DNA of 15,838 nt. Source: JAAYAY01 sp964429355. Lineage in GTDB: Bacteria > Planctomycetota > Planctomycetia > Pirellulales > Thermoguttaceae. This document shows, in pieces, positions 7,037 to 14,145 of this stretch. The position numbers and the translations under genes were made by a program. The stretch's first letter is position 1, and every line of letters begins with the position of its first letter. The DNA lies in contig CAYSCH010000224.1 in the NCBI GenBank assembly GCA_964429355.1, forward strand, positions 1 through 15,838. The letters run 5' to 3'. The notes beneath the pieces are model-generated. The model saw only the letters and a list, made by a program, of their open reading frames with translations. It did not search any database and was not told the origin of the DNA.

Positions 7037-8123
7037 GATACCACGACTCGGCAGGCCCCGGGCCGTGAACCGGCGGCGTTTCCCGAGTCGCAGGAAGATC
7101 GCCCACCCGGCCGGCGGTCCGTGCCGTTGGTGGTGCAAGTCGAATGCCGGATACCGCCGTGGAATCTCGACACTGGAACTGGTGCTGAGCCTGCCGCTGC
7201 TGCTGATGATCATGGCCTTGATGATCAACTATGGAGTCGTCGCCAGTTGGAATGTGCGGTGCCTGGCAATTTCTCGGCACGCGGTATGGTCGACTCGCTG
7301 GCCCCGCAACGGCAGCCGCCTGCCCCGGCCGGCGTATTGGCCGGAGTCGGCGACGGTTACCGCCCGCGATGCGGGCGATATCCCCGTTCTGGACGATCCG
7401 CGAGCCGACCATCCAGTCGCCCGCGGCCCGCTTCCGGCCGGCATGGCCGTCGACCGCCAGCTCCTTGACCCCGCCCGAGGGCTCCGGGAGGGCGAGTCAT
7501 CGAACGGACGCCGGTTTCCGATGCTCCCACGTCTGGGCGACTACCATCTGGCGTCAGACGATCATCTCCTCGACGACAAGTGGCAATACCAACGAACGAA
7601 GGTGCCAGCCAACGTGTCTCGACGAATTCCGGCCATTTATGAATTGGCCCGGGCCGGTTCGGCCTTGAAAGACGCCTATATTCGCGCCGCGGCTGCCGTG
7701 CATCGCTTCTCCAAGGAGGGGCAGCTTGACCCCTTGTATCGGGACGACGAGTTCATCGCCTACAACGCACGCTTCGGCCTCGGCGGCCCGCCCGACTTCC
7801 GCCCCCGCATGCACCGTTTCTGCAGCCTGAACCAGGCCGACATCGACTCCCATGTTCAGGACCTCGTCGACCGCATCCAGGGCAGAGTGGTCCGCACTCC
7901 GGAAGGAGACATCGCTTACCGAATTCCCGGAGTTCCCGAAGTGATGGCGAATGCCTTTCGGAACCTCTATCGACGGGTGATTCAGTGCCTGGAAGCACAG
8001 ATCGAGGCCAACCGGCACCGGCCCGGATTCTCCGATGCGGCGCTTCGAAGGGAGATCAACGAACTGGAGTCGAAAATCGGCATTCTCGACAACTTCCTCG
8101 CGGATCTTCACCGGAATGGATGA
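7008..8123 (+). CDS. TadE/TadF-like pseudopilin, long form (B)
   Basis: About 371 residues from the tandem ATGs at 7008/7011. A start at 6888 is open but lies deep inside the previous gene. A long, very basic leader (RRRFPSRRK and similar) ends at a clear prepilin-type site, RRG|ISTLELVLSLPLLLMI. Gly52 is followed by Glu57 at +5, and a single hydrophobic helix runs to about residue 77. The rest is soluble and Arg-rich with predicted helices, ending in a probable coiled coil (ALRREINELESKIGILDNFLADL). Of the three long TadE/TadG-like proteins here, it is the one that retains the Glu+5. It overlaps the previous gene by 29 bases and the next by 8. Confidence 0.75.
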   Translation: MMCADSALTEIPRLGRPRAVNRRRFPSRRKIAHPAGGPCRWWCKSNAGYRRGISTLELVLSLPLLLMIMALMINYGVVASWNVRCLAISRHAVWSTRWPRNGSRLPRPAYWPESATVTARDAGDIPVLDDPRADHPVARGPLPAGMAVDRQLLDPARGLREGESSNGRRFPMLPRLGDYHLASDDHLLDDKWQYQRTKVPANVSRRIPAIYELARAGSALKDAYIRAAAAVHRFSKEGQLDPLYRDDEFIAYNARFGLGGPPDFRPRMHRFCSLNQADIDSHVQDLVDRIQGRVVRTPEGDIAYRIPGVPEVMANAFRNLYRRVIQCLEAQIEANRHRPGFSDAALRREINELESKIGILDNFLADLHRNG

Positions 8124-9063
8124 TCGGAACCAGACACCTGCCGGTTTTGCGCGATTGGCAAGCCGGATTTCGGCATGGACCACCAACGGCCTGTTCTCCG
8201 CCCTGATCCTCGTGATCGGCCTGGGGTTCGGCCGCCAGGTTGTTCGCTGGTGGCACGCCCCCCCAATCGCCGAAGAGCCCCTCCAGCCGCTTGGCCTTCT
8301 GCCGAGGGAAGGCGAGGGCCTCGGAGAGAGCGTTTCCTTCGGCAGCCTCGGCTGGTCTGTTGATCGGCGGTCCGTCGCGGCGACGGCCGGCACAATTCGT
8401 TCTTCCGTCGCCAGCCTCTGCGAGCAGTGCGTCTCTCACGCTTCGTGCCCCGAGGGGGCGTGCGGCCCAGCGGAGGCGAAGCTGATTCGAGCATTGGCCT
8501 CATCCCGGCCGGTTGCCTCAGAACCCGCCAAGTGGACCGTCTATGATACGATCAGTGTGCTCCCTATGGCGGTCGGACTGCGCACCCAGGGGGACCGGCT
8601 CGAGGGGGATACATCGCCTCGCCCGGATACGTGCCGGGTTGCGGCCTGGTGCGTGGCCATTCCGTCGGAGCCCGATTTCTGGACGGTTCTCTGCTTTTCG
8701 CCTGCCGCTGGCATTGCCGGCGAGCCGTCATGCCCCCAGGCGGAGATTCCGCTGCCTCCCGGCAGCCGGAGGCTGCTGGCGTTTGCGGGTTCTGGGGGTG
8801 GAAGTACGCAAGTGTTTTTAGGACCTGGCGAGATCGCAGACTGGCAAGCGTTTTTCGTTCACTGGTTCGAGGAAAACGGATGGAAATCGAGCATCCCAGG
8901 CCCGCAGCGGGAAGGGGCCTGGTATGGACGTTACTCGAATCCGAACGACAATTCCCGGTGTTGTATCGACATCCAACTGTCGGCGTGCGAAGATAGGACG
9001 CTCGCGGGTGTTCTGGTTGCTTCGCCGCCTCCAGCTCCCAATATCCCGGAGAAAGATCGATGA
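8116..9063 (+). CDS. Cysteine-rich single-pass membrane protein, unknown
   Basis: I do not recognise this gene. From the ATG at 8116, which overlaps the upstream stop by 8 bases, it encodes 315 residues. One membrane segment lies at about 25-43 (GLFSALILVIGLGFGRQVV), with the large C-terminal part probably outside the inner membrane. Eleven cysteines are present: a cluster at 102, 105, 111 and 116 (CEQC...SCPEGAC), then 173, 179, 193, 206, 282, 283 and 291. This suggests disulfide bonds or a metal site. Pro-rich linkers occur at 50-65 and at the C-terminus. It lies between the minor pilins and cpaB, with a 4-base ATGA overlap into cpaB, so it is very probably an accessory part of the pilus machine. 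An upstream ATG at 8035 would overlap its neighbour by 89 bases and is unlikely. Confidence 0.72.
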   Translation: MDDRNQTPAGFARLASRISAWTTNGLFSALILVIGLGFGRQVVRWWHAPPIAEEPLQPLGLLPREGEGLGESVSFGSLGWSVDRRSVAATAGTIRSSVASLCEQCVSHASCPEGACGPAEAKLIRALASSRPVASEPAKWTVYDTISVLPMAVGLRTQGDRLEGDTSPRPDTCRVAAWCVAIPSEPDFWTVLCFSPAAGIAGEPSCPQAEIPLPPGSRRLLAFAGSGGGSTQVFLGPGEIADWQAFFVHWFEENGWKSSIPGPQREGAWYGRYSNPNDNSRCCIDIQLSACEDRTLAGVLVASPPPAPNIPEKDR

Positions 9064-9812
9064 AAGGCTTGCCCGGACTGGCTGTTGCGTTGGCTCTGGC
9101 GATTGGAGCGGCCCTGCTGAACTGGTCGTATCTCGCCCGGAGATCGCAGGACGTTGAAAAGGTCGGGTTCGTAGGGATTGCCCCGGAGGCGGAGGTGGGA
9201 CGCGGAGAACCTCTGCGGAAGGAGCACCTGGTGCGGGTCGACATCCCGAAACGATGGGTCGGCAATCTCAAGGAATTTGCGATTCCCTATTCCGCCGAGG
9301 AGACGGTGATCGGTTCCCGCGTGTGGCGGCGGCAGGTGGGCGGCAGCCTGCTCCTCGGGCAGGATCTGCGCACTCCGCCCCAGGAGTTGCAGGTGGGCGA
9401 AAACGAGCGCGTCGTGTTCGTGCCCGTGGATACGCGGACGTTTGTTCCCTCGCTGGTTTCACCCGGCGACCAGGTCTGGTTCATGACGATGCGGCCTGCC
9501 GAAGGGATGCCGACACCCGCCGATTCCGCCGGCAGCGAGCCGGCGGCGCCCCGGACGCCCTCGTCGGCCCCGGTCGAGACGATCGGGCCTTTCGAGGTGC
9601 TCTCGCTCGGGAATCGACTGAGTTCGGGGGAGGTTTTTCGCGCGGCGAGGGTCTCGCAAAGCCAGGAGAATGTGATGGGAATACGTGCGACAGTCGCACG
9701 GGACGGAACCCTGGATGCAAAAACCCTCGAATTGATGCAAATGCTTAACGACACGGACTTCCGGCCCGTTTCGATTGTCTGGAGTCCCGGCGGCCCGGCC
9801 GAAGACCTATGA
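9060..9812 (+). CDS. cpaB: CpaB/RcpC-like Flp pilus assembly protein
   Basis: 250 residues with an N-terminal membrane anchor or uncleaved signal (4-25, GLPGLAVALALAIGAALLNW). A SAF-like region follows (about 47-110: EVGRGEPLRKEHLVRVDIP...VIGSRVWRRQVGGSLLLGQDL). Then comes the RcpC-type segment GENERVVFVPVDTRTFVPSLVSPGDQVWF (113-141), which has the typical PGD turn. A Pro/Ser/Ala linker (150-172) separates this from a C-terminal beta-rich part. In Tad systems CpaB/RcpC is a periplasmic partner of the outer-membrane secretin. The secretin gene that usually follows is missing here. The start is supported by GGAGAAAG about seven bases upstream and the ATGA overlap. Confidence 0.82.
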   Translation: MKGLPGLAVALALAIGAALLNWSYLARRSQDVEKVGFVGIAPEAEVGRGEPLRKEHLVRVDIPKRWVGNLKEFAIPYSAEETVIGSRVWRRQVGGSLLLGQDLRTPPQELQVGENERVVFVPVDTRTFVPSLVSPGDQVWFMTMRPAEGMPTPADSAGSEPAAPRTPSSAPVETIGPFEVLSLGNRLSSGEVFRAARVSQSQENVMGIRATVARDGTLDAKTLELMQMLNDTDFRPVSIVWSPGGPAEDL

Positions 9813-11770
9813 AAATCTGGTACAACAAGATCAACGAAAGCCGGCGCACCCTGCTGGAGTCGGATCTCCCGGAGATCACCATCGGGCGAGATCCGTCCAA
9901 CACCCTGGTCCTGGCCAGTCCGCTGGTTTCGCGGCGTCACGCCAAGGTGTGGAAGAACGGAACGCAGCTCGTGCTGGAGAATCTGGGACTGAACAGTTGC
10001 GTCGTCGGCGAGGAGGAGGTCCTTGGACGGCAGCGCGCGGAATTCAGCCCGGGAACTGCTGTTCGCATCTGGCCGTTCACAATCACCTTCCAGTCGGAAG
10101 AAGCCGTCAAGGTTTCGCAGAGCGAACTGGAGGCCCACCTGCGGTCCCTCGTGGCCGACCTGGAAACCGGAATCCATCAACGCCTGCTGGAACGGCTCGA
10201 CCTGTACGATTTCGATTCGTCCCAGGCAAAGGACGAAGAGACGATCCTGCTCCTGGAACGAAACATCGAGGACGTGTGCCGCGAATTGAACCTGTTCAGC
10301 CCCCATAACAAGACGCTCCTGGAAGAGATCACGGGGCTGATGATTCGCGACTGCCTGGTGAACCGTCTGATCATGGACGAGCCGTCCAACGAATTCTTCG
10401 ATATCGCCACCATTGCCACCAACGAGTTCGACGTGCCCGCCACCCTGGTTCCGGAGCGGGAGGAGGAGTTGTACGGCCTCCTGCAGTTCGCGAGGGAGCG
10501 GCTGGGCCTGGAGCAGTGCGCCGACAGCGGCGAGATCATCCGCCGGATCGAGAGCCGCCTTTCCGAGGTCTTTCACCTGATGCGCCCTCATCTCCACAGC
10601 GAACTTCAGAAGTACTTGATCCTGCGGATGCTCAAGAAGGATCTCAAGGACACCGTGTTCGGTTTCGGTCCCCTGCAGGATCTGCTTCGCGCCCCCACCG
10701 TCACGGAAATCATGGTAACCGCCCACGACAAGATCTACATTGAGCGCGACGGGGTGATCGAACGGACGGGGCGTCGTTTCATCTCCGACGACGTGACCGA
10801 ATCGATCATCGAGCGAATCGTCGGCCGCGTGGGAAGACGGATCGACAAGAGCCAGCCACTGGTCGACGCCCGCCTGCCCGACGGCTCCCGCGTGAACGCG
10901 GTCATCCCTCCCCTGGCCGTCCAGGGACCCTGCCTGACGATCCGCAAGTTTCCGTTGCAGCGGTTGGCCATGGACGACCTGATCGAAACGGGAAGCATCA
11001 CCGCGGCGGCCGCAGCCTTCCTGCGAGCCGCGGTGGTCGACCGCCGCAACCTGCTAATCAGCGGCGGAACGGGAACCGGCAAAACGACGCTTTTGAATGT
11101 TCTGAGCGCCTTCATCCCGTTCAGAGAACGAATTGTTACCGTGGAGGATACCGTCGAACTGCGTCTTCACCAGGAACACGTGGTTACTCTGGAAACCCGG
11201 CCGCCCAATGCCGAAGGCGCTGGTGAATACACCATTCGCGACCTGGTCCGAAACGCCCTCCGTATGCGTCCCGACCGGATCATCGTCGGCGAATGCCGGG
11301 GGGCCGAAGCCCTCGATATGATCCAGGCCATGAACACGGGGCACGACGGTTCCATGACCAGTATCCACGCCAACAGTCCCGCCGAGGTGATCGAACGCCT
11401 GGAGGTCCTGGTGCTGATGGCCGCCGATCTGCCGATCGTCTCCATCCACCGGCAGATCGCTTCCGCAATCGATCTGATCGTCCACATCCATCGCCGTCCC
11501 ACGGGCCAACGCGTGGTGTCGGCGATTTCCGAAGTCGCCGGAGTCGATCCCGAGACGTCGGACATGATCGTCCTCGACATTTTCAACGATCGCGACGGCC
11601 GGTCTCTCCAGCCCACGGGTATTCTGCCTTCGTTCGTGGGCGAACTGGTGGAAAAAGGGCTGCTGGAAGTCGAATTTCTGTACGGGCGTCCCTCGAGTCG
11701 TGCCCTGAACGTCGTCGGCCCCGCCATGGGACGCCCTCCCTTGCCGCCGGGAGAGATGCTCCATGGATGA
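9809..11770 (+). CDS. cpaF: FHA domain-CpaF/TadA secretion ATPase fusion (copy 2)
   Basis: 653-residue motor ATPase of the Tad pilus with an added phosphopeptide-binding domain. FHA domain, about 20-95: ITIGRDPSNTLVL, SPLVSRRHAKV and LENLGLNSCVVG carry the usual Gly26-Arg27, Ser41, His44 and Asn62. A helical region (about 104-285) contains the CpaF N-terminal pattern QRLLERLDLYDFD plus extra helices, followed by FGFGPLQDLL...TVTEIM. ATPase core: VGRRIDKSQPLVDARLPDGSR (341-361), Walker A GGTGTGKT (419-426), Asp box TVEDTVEL (444-451), Walker B RIIVGE with Glu495, His box GHDGSMTSIH (511-520). All catalytic residues are intact. The start overlaps cpaB by 4 bases (ATGA) and the end overlaps tadB by 8. 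FHA domains bind phosphothreonine, so regulation by a Ser/Thr kinase, such as the one downstream, is inferred. Confidence 0.95.
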   Translation: MKIWYNKINESRRTLLESDLPEITIGRDPSNTLVLASPLVSRRHAKVWKNGTQLVLENLGLNSCVVGEEEVLGRQRAEFSPGTAVRIWPFTITFQSEEAVKVSQSELEAHLRSLVADLETGIHQRLLERLDLYDFDSSQAKDEETILLLERNIEDVCRELNLFSPHNKTLLEEITGLMIRDCLVNRLIMDEPSNEFFDIATIATNEFDVPATLVPEREEELYGLLQFARERLGLEQCADSGEIIRRIESRLSEVFHLMRPHLHSELQKYLILRMLKKDLKDTVFGFGPLQDLLRAPTVTEIMVTAHDKIYIERDGVIERTGRRFISDDVTESIIERIVGRVGRRIDKSQPLVDARLPDGSRVNAVIPPLAVQGPCLTIRKFPLQRLAMDDLIETGSITAAAAAFLRAAVVDRRNLLISGGTGTGKTTLLNVLSAFIPFRERIVTVEDTVELRLHQEHVVTLETRPPNAEGAGEYTIRDLVRNALRMRPDRIIVGECRGAEALDMIQAMNTGHDGSMTSIHANSPAEVIERLEVLVLMAADLPIVSIHRQIASAIDLIVHIHRRPTGQRVVSAISEVAGVDPETSDMIVLDIFNDRDGRSLQPTGILPSFVGELVEKGLLEVEFLYGRPSSRALNVVGPAMGRPPLPPGEMLHG

Positions 11771-12614
11771 CACCTCCTATTTCTGGATGGCGGGTCTCCT
11801 GACCGCGTTGACGGCAGGGCTGGCGGCGTTTGCTTCCGGCCCCTATGCCGAAGTGCTGCTGGCGAAGGTCGAGGAGAACCTCGCGGCGAAGCTTCGGCCG
11901 CTCCGGTTGCCCACCGAACGATTGAGGATCTACCTGATCGCCTGGTTCTCCATGACGGCAGCGGCTTTCTTCGTGGTGGGAATCATGCTGGACAGCCTCC
12001 TGCTGGCCGCCGTGGTGTCGGTGTTCCTCCTCTGCGCTCCCTGGTACGTGATCCAACGGATTGCCGAACAGAGGCGTCTCAAGATCGAACAGCAGATGGC
12101 CGACGCCATGTTTGCCCTGGCCGGCGGGGTCAAAGCCGGGCTCTCCCTGTCGCAAGCGTTGGAAATGCTCGTGAACCAGTCTCCCTCTCCCATCAACGAG
12201 GAATTCCGGCAGATCATTGCCGAGTATCACCTCGGCAAGCCCCTGGACGACACCCTCAACGCAGCCAAGGAACGCCTCGCGAGCGAGAACTTCGTTCTCT
12301 TTGCCGCCGCCATGCTGGCCAGCCACGAGAGCGGCGGCCGGCTGAACGAGACCATCGAGCGGGTTGCCGAATCCACCCTCGAACTTCAACGCCTGGAACG
12401 GAAGGTCCAGAGCGAGACGGCCCAGGCCAGGAAATCGGCCGTCTACATGGCGCTCACCCCGTTGTTCATTCTCGTCGTCTACTACTTCGTCGATCCGGAA
12501 AACACGGTGTTGCTGTTCACCCACATCGTCGGCCAATGCCTTCTGGCCTCGGTGGTGGTGCTCAACGTGGTGGCCTACCTGTGGGCCCGTCATATCCTGC
12601 GCCCCGAGATCTGA
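11763..12614 (+). CDS. tadB: TadB inner-membrane platform protein
   Basis: 283-residue polytopic membrane protein of the T2SSF (GspF-like) family. With TadC it forms the platform on which the CpaF ATPase acts. Hydrophobic segments lie at about 7-25, 57-75, 78-96, 227-243 and 250-275. The cytoplasmic T2SSF domain (about 106-226) shows the family pattern QQMADAMFALAGGVKAGLSLSQAL (110-133) and ASHESGGRLNETIERVAE (186-203). The length and layout match TadB. GGGAGAG lies about seven bases before the ATG, and the gene overlaps the ATPase gene by 8 bases. This order (ATPase, tadB, tadC) is the standard one for Tad loci. Confidence 0.92.
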   Translation: MDDTSYFWMAGLLTALTAGLAAFASGPYAEVLLAKVEENLAAKLRPLRLPTERLRIYLIAWFSMTAAAFFVVGIMLDSLLLAAVVSVFLLCAPWYVIQRIAEQRRLKIEQQMADAMFALAGGVKAGLSLSQALEMLVNQSPSPINEEFRQIIAEYHLGKPLDDTLNAAKERLASENFVLFAAAMLASHESGGRLNETIERVAESTLELQRLERKVQSETAQARKSAVYMALTPLFILVVYYFVDPENTVLLFTHIVGQCLLASVVVLNVVAYLWARHILRPEI

Positions 12615-12618
12615 CCCG

Positions 12619-13398
12619 ATGTTTCACCACACGTTGATCAGCGAAATCTCGAGTGATTCACTCGGACTGCGTCTGCTGGCGAGTCTGGAGATGGGGTTGG
12701 CCCTCGGGCTGGCGGCTTGGTGGATATTCAGCAAGCTGCACACGGAGGACCTGGCGCAGGGCGATGAGTGGCGCCACGACGTAAGCCGAATCAATGAACT
12801 CCGACGCAGCGATCCGCTGTACCGTATCTTTCAGCCGGTGATTCAAGGGCTGGCATGGCTCAATCGCCGGTTGCTCCGTGAAAGCCTTCCGGCCATCGAC
12901 CGGGATATCCAGGGGGCGGGACTCTCCCGCTGCTGGCTTCCCGAAGAGTACCTTGCCCGGCTGGAATTGATGGGCGTTGCCAGTTTTCCAATCCATGTCT
13001 ACGTCTTGGCGAACGTGTTGGGAGCTGCCGGCGGACTCATGGCGGCTCCCCTGGGAGTGATTCTCACGATCTGGCTTCTGCGAAGGGGCCTCGCTTCGCG
13101 GCGGGCTCGGCGCATCCGTGCAATCAAGAGGCGAATGCCCTATCTGCTCGACCTTCTCACGTTGATGATGAACGCGGGNNNNNNNNNNNNNNNNNNNNNN
13201 NNNNNNNNNNNNNNNNNNNNNNNNNNNNNNNNNNNNNNNNNNNNNNNNNNNNNNNNNNNNNNNNNNNNNNNNNNNNNNATCGCCGGCGAGGCCGGCGTTC
13301 AGATGCTGCTGCCTGGCGTCCTGGTGATGATGGCCGCGGTGATCATCATTCTCGGTCCGTTCCTGATGAACTACATCCAGTTCGGGCTTTTTCTATGA
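12619..13398 (+). CDS. tadC: TadC inner-membrane platform protein, interrupted by assembly gap
   Basis: Second T2SSF-type platform protein, starting at the ATG four bases after tadB. Visible N-terminal part: one membrane segment at about 18-38, a cytoplasmic linker (40-110) with DIQGAGL (96-102), and two hydrophobic helices at about 121-153. A basic turn (RRARRIRAIKRR) leads to MPYLLDLLTLMMNAG (173-187), where the T2SSF domain begins. Then 100 Ns intervene. The sequence resumes as IAGEAGVQMLLPGVLVMMAAVIIILGPF, the C-terminal helix region of TadC. The central T2SSF domain, roughly 80-90 residues by comparison with the family, is therefore unseen. The reading frame on both sides agrees across 100 Ns, but that number is probably a placeholder. 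Confidence 0.88.
   Translation: MFHHTLISEISSDSLGLRLLASLEMGLALGLAAWWIFSKLHTEDLAQGDEWRHDVSRINELRRSDPLYRIFQPVIQGLAWLNRRLLRESLPAIDRDIQGAGLSRCWLPEEYLARLELMGVASFPIHVYVLANVLGAAGGLMAAPLGVILTIWLLRRGLASRRARRIRAIKRRMPYLLDLLTLMMNAXXXXXXXXXXXXXXXXXXXXXXXXXXXXXXXXXXIAGEAGVQMLLPGVLVMMAAVIIILGPFLMNYIQFGLFL
13179..13278. other. Assembly gap (100 Ns) inside tadC
   Basis: Exactly 100 unknown bases, a common scaffolding placeholder. The missing TadC domain implies a true gap nearer 240-270 bases. That estimate comes from typical T2SSF length and is not measured. Confidence 0.97.
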
Positions 13399-14120
13399 CT
13401 CCGGCTGAACCGTCCATGCCTCCGATTCGCGTCGAATGCCCCACCTGCCGGACATCCCTTCTCACACCGCGCCAACACGCGGCGAAACAATACCGTTGCC
13501 CCAAGTGCGACACCGTCTTCAGCCCTCCCGGCCAGGACGGGCCGACTGGATCCACCCTATCCTTCCCGATCATGGCGGGAAACCAACCGATTGCCCCCCC
13601 TCCCCCCCCCTTGCCGGCCTCCATGAGGACGGCCCGGCTCATTTCGGCCAAGGAAGCCAAGTCGCCCCTGGAAATGGCCGAGGATGGAAAGCTGCCGATT
13701 CTGCTCCTCGCCGAAGGCGAAGAACAGGAAAGACAACCGCGCCGCGAAATGCTCAACAGCCCGATCGCGCTTTCCAGCATCCTCTGCATCAGTCTGATCT
13801 TGAGCGTCATCCTGCTCCTGGTCGATACGCAGCCCACGACAACCACCGAAACGCTCAGCAAGCAGGAAGCTCGCCAGGCAATTCAAGCCGAGTTCTTCGC
13901 CGACCTGGGCAGTGAGAGCCCCACCCGCCAATACCAGATCTTCCTCCGAGAGGCGCACCGAGCCTATGCCAGGCAGGACTATGAGAAGGAACGCTACTAC
14001 TACCGGAGAGTGCTCTACCTTCTCCGAGGCGAACGAAACGAGCGCGACAGCCTGACCGGCAACCCGGAAAACGATCGCCAATTGCAGGATTACATTTGGA
14101 CGATCATGGCAACCGAGTAA
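13395..14120 (+). CDS. Zinc-ribbon single-pass membrane protein, unknown role
   Basis: 241 residues with an ATGA overlap to tadC. An N-terminal zinc ribbon of the C-x2-C...C-x2-C type (Cys15/18 and Cys35/38; VECPTC and YRCPKC) should lie in the cytoplasm. A Pro-rich linker (65-76) follows, then a charged region, then one membrane helix at about 124-143 (IALSSILCISLILSVILLLV). The C-terminal domain, presumably extracytoplasmic, is helical and Tyr/Arg-rich, with a TPR-like helix pair (YQIFLREAHRAYARQDYEKERYYYRRVLYLL, about 180-210; quoted in part only). The ribbon fold resembles the MJ0042-type ribbons found in many bacterial membrane proteins. No enzymatic motif is seen. Its place between tadC and the kinase suggests an adaptor role in the machine, but this is inference. 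A C7-T-C9 run sits in the linker. Confidence 0.8.
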   Translation: MTPAEPSMPPIRVECPTCRTSLLTPRQHAAKQYRCPKCDTVFSPPGQDGPTGSTLSFPIMAGNQPIAPPPPPLPASMRTARLISAKEAKSPLEMAEDGKLPILLLAEGEEQERQPRREMLNSPIALSSILCISLILSVILLLVDTQPTTTTETLSKQEARQAIQAEFFADLGSESPTRQYQIFLREAHRAYARQDYEKERYYYRRVLYLLRGERNERDSLTGNPENDRQLQDYIWTIMATE

Positions 14121-14134
14121 GCTACTGGATCAAC

Positions 14135-14139
14135 GGAGG
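14135..14139 (+). promoter_or_regulatory. Shine-Dalgarno site of the kinase gene
   Basis: GGAGG six bases before the ATG at 14146. It fixes the kinase start and shows that this gene is loaded by its own ribosomes, not only by coupling from the gene that ends 25 bases upstream. Confidence 0.75.
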
Positions 14140-14145
14140 TCCCGG

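Noticed and set aside
9287..10726. Minus-strand frame of 479 codons
   Set aside because: Antisense to cpaB and FHA-cpaF, both of which have clear domain matches.
12364..12618. Extended N-terminus for TadC
   Set aside because: The frame is open upstream but overlaps tadB by 250 bases with no homology; the ATG at 12619 fits the family.
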